This document shows positions 13,144-16,728 of a DNA stretch of 16,728 nucleotides, piece after piece. How positions within the stretch are numbered: position 1 is the stretch's first letter; every line of letters begins with the position of its first letter. The stretch is from DAOTYE01 sp034434915 (GTDB lineage: Bacteria > Chloroflexota > Dehalococcoidia > Dehalococcoidales > RBG-16-60-22). The notes under the pieces were generated by a model that was given only the letters and a program-made list of their open reading frames with translations, ran no database searches and was not told the origin of the DNA. Position numbers and translations under genes: made by a program. Location: the NCBI GenBank assembly GCA_034434915.1, contig DAOTYE010000047.1, positions 1-16,728 on the forward strand, written 5' to 3'.

Positions 13144-13638
13144 ATGCTTATACCCACTATTATCATGGGTGTGCTGGCAGTGGGACTCCTCTTTCTGACC
13201 TATCAGAAAGGGATGCACACCCAGGCGCTCAAAATTTCAGGCAACTTATTTCTTCAGATGCTCCCTCTGCTTTTCTTTGCCCTGGTCGTCGCCGGGGCAA
13301 TCCAGATGCTTCTTCCCCAGGAGACTATCTCAAAGTGGGTGGGGACAGAATCCGGACTGAGGGGCGTATTCATCGGGACAATACTGGGCGGGCTGGCGCC
13401 GGGAGGACCTTATGTCAATCTGCCTATCGCCGCCGGGCTTCTGCGCATGGGAGCCAGCATCGGCACGATGGTCGCCTTCCTCACCGGCTGGTCGCTCATT
13501 GCTGTTGCCCGCCTGCCCATGGAAATCGGCTTGCTCGGCTGGAAGTTCTCCCTGATACGCATTACCTGCGTCTTCTTCTTCCCGCCCATCGCCGGCATCA
13601 TCGCCAACGCTCTGTTCTCACGAGTCAACGTTTTATAG
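13144..13638 (+). CDS. half-size permease, ArsP/DUF318 (YraQ-like) family
   Basis: A 164-residue membrane protein with about five hydrophobic segments near residues 2-19, 31-56, 72-90, 103-122 and 136-158. ILPLLFFALVVAG-like text at 38-51, GGLAPGGPYVNLPI (82-95) and VARLPMEIGLLGWKFSLIR (121-139) match the repeated half of ArsP/DUF318 permeases, which are usually 300 or more residues with two halves. A single half may act as a dimer. ATG 13144 follows GAGGGGG at 6 nt. In-frame GTG 13105 or ATG 13114 would add 10-13 charged residues and cannot be excluded. It starts an apparent operon with the next two genes (15 and 25 nt gaps). The transported solute is unknown. Confidence 0.75.
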   Translation: MLIPTIIMGVLAVGLLFLTYQKGMHTQALKISGNLFLQMLPLLFFALVVAGAIQMLLPQETISKWVGTESGLRGVFIGTILGGLAPGGPYVNLPIAAGLLRMGASIGTMVAFLTGWSLIAVARLPMEIGLLGWKFSLIRITCVFFFPPIAGIIANALFSRVNVL

Positions 13639-13653
13639 AGGAGGAATAGCTCA

Positions 13654-13989
13654 ATGGGACCAAAGACATTCATCAATGTAATCGGCACCCGGTGTCATCC
13701 CGACGACGATGCTAAATTCAACAAGTGGTATGATGAGGTGCACATCCCCCTGCTCATGAAATTCAAAGGGATGAAGAAGGTGACCCGCTATAAAGCGGCT
13801 TACCTGCCGAAAGACTATCCCACCTATCTCACCATCTATGAGTTTGCCAGCAAGGCGGACTTTGAAGCCTATTCCAACAGCCCGGAGCTGGCTGAGGCGC
13901 GCAAAGAGATGGCTGAGACCTGGAAAGAGCGACCGTTTGAACTGACCTGGCGCGTCCAGTTTGAAGCATTGAAGACCTGGGAGAGATAG
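13654..13989 (+). CDS. dimeric alpha/beta-barrel (ferredoxin-like) protein, EthD/DUF-type
   Basis: A 111-residue soluble protein starting MGPKTFINVIGTRC, with FNKWYDEVHIPLLMKF (23-38) and YLTIYEFASKADFEAY (58-73). The 'Y-D-E-H-iP' helix followed by a 'tiYEF-s--dfeay' strand and helix is typical of dimeric alpha/beta-barrel (EthD-like and heme-degrading-like) small proteins, which act as isomerases, monooxygenases or structural partners. The start is firm: GAGGAGG lies 9 nt upstream. It sits between a permease and a tautomerase, so a role in handling the same small molecule is plausible. A catalytic activity cannot be assigned. Confidence 0.75.
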   Translation: MGPKTFINVIGTRCHPDDDAKFNKWYDEVHIPLLMKFKGMKKVTRYKAAYLPKDYPTYLTIYEFASKADFEAYSNSPELAEARKEMAETWKERPFELTWRVQFEALKTWER

Positions 13990-14014
13990 AGGCGATTAAC
14001 GAGAGGAGGAGATT

Positions 14015-14200
14015 ATGCCTATAGTCATCGTGGAAATGTGGGAAGGCAGAACCATAGAGCAGAAAAGAACGCTTGCAGAAGGCATCACGGACACCTTCAA
14101 AAAGATAGGCGTGGCGCCGGAAAAACTCCATATCATCTTCAAAGACAACCCCAAGCACAACTGGGCATCCGGCGGCAAGCTGGCGTCAGATACTAAATAG
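14015..14200 (+). CDS. 4-oxalocrotonate tautomerase family enzyme
   Basis: A 61-residue protein beginning MPIVIVEMWEGR. Removal of Met exposes the catalytic Pro1, and R11 of the mature chain is conserved. The helix with TIEQKRTLAEGITDTF and the C-terminal NWASGGKLASD (48-58 mature) match 4-OT family members, which form hexamers of beta-alpha-beta monomers. The canonical Arg39 is replaced by Ile, so the natural reaction is probably not the classical 4-oxalocrotonate isomerisation. AGGAGGAG stands 6 nt before ATG. This is the last gene of the permease/barrel-protein operon; a nested hairpin follows. Confidence 0.9.
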   Translation: MPIVIVEMWEGRTIEQKRTLAEGITDTFKKIGVAPEKLHIIFKDNPKHNWASGGKLASDTK

Positions 14201-14215
14201 CGTGCTATTTCAGCT

Positions 14216-14267
14216 ATTTCAGAAACAAGAAGGGGCAAGCAAAACCTTGCCCCTGATGTTCTGAAAT
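14216..14267. terminator. nested hairpin between convergent tautomerase and AKR genes, probable bidirectional terminator
   Basis: The inner stem GGGGCAAG (14232-14239) pairs with CTTGCCCC (14246-14253) over a 6-nt loop. An outer stem ATTTCAGAA (14216-14224) pairs perfectly with TTCTGAAAT (14259-14267) across a small internal loop. Leaving the hairpin on the minus strand gives TTCTTGTTTCTG, a reasonable U-rich tract for the AKR transcript. The plus-strand exit is less T-rich. Confidence 0.7.
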
Positions 14268-14274
14268 GCATCCG

Positions 14275-15255
14275 CTATCTGCCGTAGAGGAAACGCGTCG
14301 GCACCAGCTTCTGCCACACCTCATCACAGGCGGCAAGCTCTTCAGGGGACAGTTTCAACTCTGCGGCGCCGATGTTCTCCTTCAACTGCTGGAGAGAAGA
14401 CACTCCGACGATAACCGATGTCACCGTGCTGTTGCTCAGCACCCAGGCAAGCGCAAACTGAGCGAGTTTTTTACCGCCCTTTTCCGCAATTTGCTTGAGC
14501 TGACCTGCCGCCTCAAAATATCTGGGTTGCCAGTAGCGCGTGGTGTACATCTCACCCAGGCGTTTAGTGGTAAAGCGGGTGCCCGCCGGCGGCGGCTTGT
14601 CAGGGTCATATTTGCCGGTGAGCAGTCCGCCTGCCAGAGGATTGTAGATGGTAACACCCACATTTTTGCTGGCACACAGAGCCAGTAACTCGTATTCAAT
14701 ATCGCGGGTAATCAGGTTATAAGGCGTCTGAATGCATTCGTAGCGTGCCAGGTTGCAGACATCGCTCACCCAGAGCGCCTCACAGAGCTGAAAAGCGCGG
14801 TAATTGGAACAGGCAATATAGCGCACTTTGCCCTGCCGCACCAGGTCATCAAGTGCCCGCAGGGTCTCTTCCACGGGAGTGTTATAGTCAGGCTTGTGAA
14901 TGTAGTAGAGGTCAATGTAATCTGTGTCCAGCCGCCTCAGGCTGTTTTCCACCTCCCGCATGATGTGTTTGCGCGATGCCCCCTGGTCATTGACGCCCGG
15001 ACCTGACTTCCACGCGCCCACCTTCGTCGCCAGAACGACCGAATCCCGCCCGCCTTTGAGCGCCCTGCCCACAATCTCCTCCGTCCGTCCATCCACGTAA
15101 GAGTCCGCCGTATCAATGAAATTGATGCCGTCCGCCATGGCGCTCTGCACTATCGCTATCGCATCCGCCTCGCTCACCTGCTCCCCGAAAGTCATCGTGC
15201 CCAGGCAAACCTCAGAGACCAGCAGACCTGTTCTACCCAGCTTCTTATACTTCAT
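14275..15255 (-). CDS. aldo/keto reductase
   Basis: A 326-residue NADPH-dependent TIM-barrel oxidoreductase. The catalytic tetrad is visible as D48 (FIDTADSY), Y53, K78 (ATKVG) and H120 (YYIHKPD). LRRLDTDYIDLYYIHKPD (107-123) and the C-terminal cofactor loop IVGVSSLQQLKENIGA are standard for AKR11/12-like general-stress or sugar-aldehyde reductases. The length is normal. ATG 15255 is preceded by AAAGGA. It converges on the tautomerase operon and shares its terminator. The natural carbonyl substrate is unknown. Confidence 0.93.
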   Translation of the reverse strand: MKYKKLGRTGLLVSEVCLGTMTFGEQVSEADAIAIVQSAMADGINFIDTADSYVDGRTEEIVGRALKGGRDSVVLATKVGAWKSGPGVNDQGASRKHIMREVENSLRRLDTDYIDLYYIHKPDYNTPVEETLRALDDLVRQGKVRYIACSNYRAFQLCEALWVSDVCNLARYECIQTPYNLITRDIEYELLALCASKNVGVTIYNPLAGGLLTGKYDPDKPPPAGTRFTTKRLGEMYTTRYWQPRYFEAAGQLKQIAEKGGKKLAQFALAWVLSNSTVTSVIVGVSSLQQLKENIGAAELKLSPEELAACDEVWQKLVPTRFLYGR

Positions 15256-15302
15256 ATCTCAGCCATCCTTTCTGCCAGTGGCGTCAGTTAGTAAGCGCTA
15301 CC

Positions 15303-15311
15303 ATTGTAGCA
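15303..15311 (-). promoter_or_regulatory. extended -10 promoter of the aldo/keto reductase gene
   Basis: Minus strand TGC-TACAAT (15311-15303) is an extended -10 (TGnTACAAT). No strong -35 is seen 17 bp upstream. It lies about 48 bp before the ATG at 15255. Confidence 0.45.
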
Positions 15312-15337
15312 CAAAGATGGATTGAAAACACGTCTTT

Positions 15338-15721
15338 TCAGGCAACTCGGCTACGCTCAAGCTGGCGGGTTGTTTCCCATGCGGCATCTGGCTGTGCCGG
15401 CAGGGTAATGATGAACTCCGCGCCGGCGCCCGGTTCGCTCTTAGCTTCTATGTTTCATTTGTGCGCCAGCACGATTTCCCTGATAACCGCCCAGACGCCG
15501 GCACCGGTGAAGGGCTCCTGGTTCTCCCGCAAGAACACCGTCATCGTCAGTTCCTTGCCGGCGAAGCCTGCCCACAGCGCCACAATCGCCAGGGCGACCT
15601 CAAACCGCGGCGCATATCTTTCCGCTTGGGCTTCATCGTCCTGGGCTAACGCGGTCAGTGGGGTGAGCGCCAGAAGCATAAGCGCCATCATGCTCACCAG
15701 TACCATTTGCCATTTTTTCAT
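15338..15721 (-). pseudogene. chimeric broken gene: signal-peptide ORF running into a histidine-kinase C-terminus with an in-frame TGA
   Basis: From ATG 15721, behind a strong AAGGAGG site, 88 codons are open to a TGA at 15455-15457. The protein starts with a Sec signal peptide (MKKWQMVLVSMMALMLLALT, cleavage near ALA-QDD). It continues through VALAIVALWAGFAGKELTM and ends VWAVIREIVLAHK. In the same frame past the TGA are NIEAKSEPGAGAEFIITLPA and a stop at 15338-15340. IREIVLAHx-G-NIEAKSEPGAGAEFxxxLP is the end of a histidine-kinase ATPase domain (G2 box), so the TGA most likely replaced a GGA glycine codon. The kinase's dimerisation domain and N, G1 and F boxes are missing. A functional 88-residue secreted protein remains possible for the first part. 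Confidence 0.6.
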
Positions 15722-15922
15722 TGTTTTTTCCTCCTTCCCTGTGACTGAGTCCGGTTGGCATTTTTGACCCGGGCACCATCTGGTCATAATGCTTTCCTGA
15801 CCATCAATCTATTAAGCAGGATAAAAGGTGTATTTTATCCCCGTTTTAACCGCAGGTAAAACCAGGTAAAATCTTTGCGCTTTGCCAAAGGAAGAGCACA
15901 CTTTACCTTACCCTCCGTCTGC
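15722..15922. other. intergenic region rich in short palindromes and AGGTAAA repeats
   Basis: No gene is seen. Notable are GGATAAAA-N6-TTTTATCC (15819-15840, perfect 8-bp arms), then GTTTTAACC-GCA-GGTAAAAC (15843-15862, one bulge), a direct repeat of CAGGTAAAA at 15853 and 15863 (10-bp spacing, one helical turn), and an inverted copy TTTACCT at 15902. The pattern is what one expects of binding sites for a dimeric regulator, lying upstream of both the minus-strand broken kinase ORF and the plus-strand promoter at 15923. Confidence 0.45.
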
Positions 15923-15959
15923 TTTACAATGGACACCTATTCACTTATAATAAAGTGAA
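15923..15959 (+). promoter_or_regulatory. promoter with a palindrome over its -10 box, upstream of tRNA-Lys
   Basis: TTTACA (15923-15928), a 17-bp spacer and a perfect TATAAT (15946-15951) form a promoter. The -10 sits inside the inverted repeat TTCACTT-N6-AAGTGAA (15940-15959), so a protein bound there would block it. The next gene downstream is tRNA-Lys at 16056, about 98 nt after the predicted start, a longer leader than those of the other tRNAs here. Nothing coding is seen in between. Confidence 0.55.
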
Positions 15960-16055
15960 CGCAGGAGAAAACTGCGCTACTGGATGAAGTCTTACGCAGA
16001 AGGCAAACAGGAACTTCAGCGCCAATTTTGCACCAGCTCCTGCACTTAGCTTCAC

Positions 16056-16128
<73 letters not shown>

Positions 16129-16242
16129 CTACAAAGCTGGGTAAGCAACTGACTTAGTCGAAGTCTCGAAGCTGAGGCAAATCTGAGAGTAACCAGCTGA
16201 CTAGATAAAAAATAAGAAGTTATGGGCCGACCGCAATGAAAG

Positions 16243-16362
16243 GTGAAACATCGTGATAAGACAATCGGACTGCAAGATCTAGTCGAAGGATTCCTGTTCT
16301 CTCTCCAAGCTGAAGGGCGTGCGAGTCGCACGCACGAGTATTACGAGAAGCTTCTCAAACAG
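16243..16362 (+). pseudogene. tyrosine recombinase (phage-type integrase), N-terminal fragment interrupted by an IS
   Basis: From GTG 16243, 40 codons are open before IS256-like sequence begins: KTIGLQDLVEGFLFSLQAEG followed by RASRTHEYYEKLLKQ. This pattern (LvegFLfsLqaEgrasrThehYeklL) is the SAM-like N-terminal core-binding domain of XerC/XerD-type and phage integrases. The frame then enters the element and stops at 16399-16401. The rest of the integrase, including the catalytic R-H-R-Y residues, would lie beyond the transposon outside the window, if it still exists. Position just behind a tRNA gene is classic for an integrative element. No convincing Shine-Dalgarno site is visible. Confidence 0.6.
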
Positions 16363-16728
16363 GTACTGTCAAGGCGATTGTGTAAAATTTCCCTGAATTA
16401 AGCTACGCAGGGAAGGGAGATTATAGCGCACTTTCCCCACAGGGTTCGACCTCCAGTGAATTTCCATTTTGATGCTGATAAAGGCCAGCAGGGTGTAGCA
16501 GGCATTCTCCCCGGCCACGATTTCCATCGGTTTAGTCCGCCGCTTAAACTCTTTATTCAGCCGCTCGATGACATTGGTGGTACGCAAGGATATCCACTCT
16601 TCCTCGGGGAAATCGAAGAAGGTCAGGCAGCTATCCAGTGAGTTCTGCAGGCACTTCACTGCCGAAGGAATTTCCTTCTGCCAGCGCCCGGTAAACTGAG
16701 AGGCAAATTCCAGCGCCTTATCCTTGCT
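16363..16728 (-). mobile_element. IS256-family insertion sequence, one end (continues past the window)
   Basis: The element begins where the integrase frame loses similarity, at about 16361-16363 with GTACTGTCAAGGCGATTGTG. This sequence is the probable terminal inverted repeat, since the transposase stop codon (16369-16371) lies inside it, as is common in this family. The other end and the target-site duplication are outside the window, so the exact boundary is an estimate within a few bases. Confidence 0.65.
16369..16728 (-). CDS. IS256/Mutator-family transposase, C-terminal part (5' end outside window)
   Basis: The minus-strand frame is open from the window edge to the TGA at 16369-16371, 119 codons. 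It contains ALEFASQFTGRWQKEIPSAV and then EWISLRTTNVIERLNKEFKR followed by RTKPMEIV. TTNxIERLNkEfkRRtK is the diagnostic block around the catalytic Glu of the IS256 (Mutator) DDE transposase, and ENACYTLLAFISIKMEIHW follows as usual. The GTG at 16657-16659 is not the real start; the frame continues beyond 16728. Catalytic Asp residues lie outside the window. The gene is transcribed toward the interrupted integrase. Confidence 0.9.
   Translation of the reverse strand, partial: SKDKALEFASQFTGRWQKEIPSAVKCLQNSLDSCLTFFDFPEEEWISLRTTNVIERLNKEFKRRTKPMEIVAGENACYTLLAFISIKMEIHWRSNPVGKVRYNLPSLRSLIQGNFTQSP

Overview
The window looks like a chromosomal stretch from a strictly bacterial, moderately GC-rich (roughly 50-55% by eye) member of the Chloroflexota, most likely class Dehalococcoidia. 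This is inferred from gene content: two short-chain dehydrogenases, a lone pair of thiamine-diphosphate E1 subunits, an alanine-proline-rich TRAP binding lipoprotein, a tautomerase, and a compact Elp3 of the kind known from Dehalococcoides. No 16S gene or other taxonomic marker is present, so this placement is tentative. Shine-Dalgarno sites (AGGAGG type) and sigma70-like promoters (TTGACA with 16-18 bp to GCTATACT/TATAAT) are easy to see.

Layout: 1-156 is the tail of an IS3/IS481-type transposase. Next come a minus-strand tRNA-Thr/tRNA-Tyr pair with a strong promoter (270-504), an SDR (655-1455), and an E1 alpha/beta operon (1539-3516) closed by a hairpin. A convergent rhomboid protease (3716-4300) is followed by a decayed alpha/beta-hydrolase tail (4420-4671). 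A DrrA/DrrB-like ABC exporter (4856-6637) and tRNA-Asn follow, then a TRAP solute-binding lipoprotein (6908-8089, minus) with a long structured 5' leader. A second SDR (8712-9482) precedes a putatively leaderless metallo-beta-lactamase-fold gene that overlaps a small zinc metallopeptidase (9529-10690). Elp3 (10691-12079, minus) is divergent from a Trm9-like methyltransferase (12119-12769), beside a small two-CxxC zinc-ribbon protein (12854-13078). An operon of half-size permease, dimeric alpha/beta barrel protein and 4-oxalocrotonate tautomerase (13144-14200) meets an aldo/keto reductase (14275-15255, minus) at a shared nested hairpin. The right end holds a broken gene joining a signal peptide to a histidine-kinase tail, a palindrome-rich regulatory region, tRNA-Lys(CTT), and a tyrosine-recombinase start cut after about 40 codons by an IS256-family element that runs off the window.

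How the genes work together: most of the window is small-molecule redox metabolism (two SDRs, AKR, E1 alpha/beta, tautomerase) plus transport (ABC exporter, TRAP binding protein, permease). The most interesting biology is the Elp3/Trm9-like/zinc-ribbon neighbourhood, which could be a bacterial counterpart of the wobble-uridine mcm5U pathway (Elongator, Trm9 and Trm112). This is a hypothesis from motifs and position. The right boundary looks like the entry point of an integrative element in tRNA-Lys whose integrase has been inactivated by a transposon.
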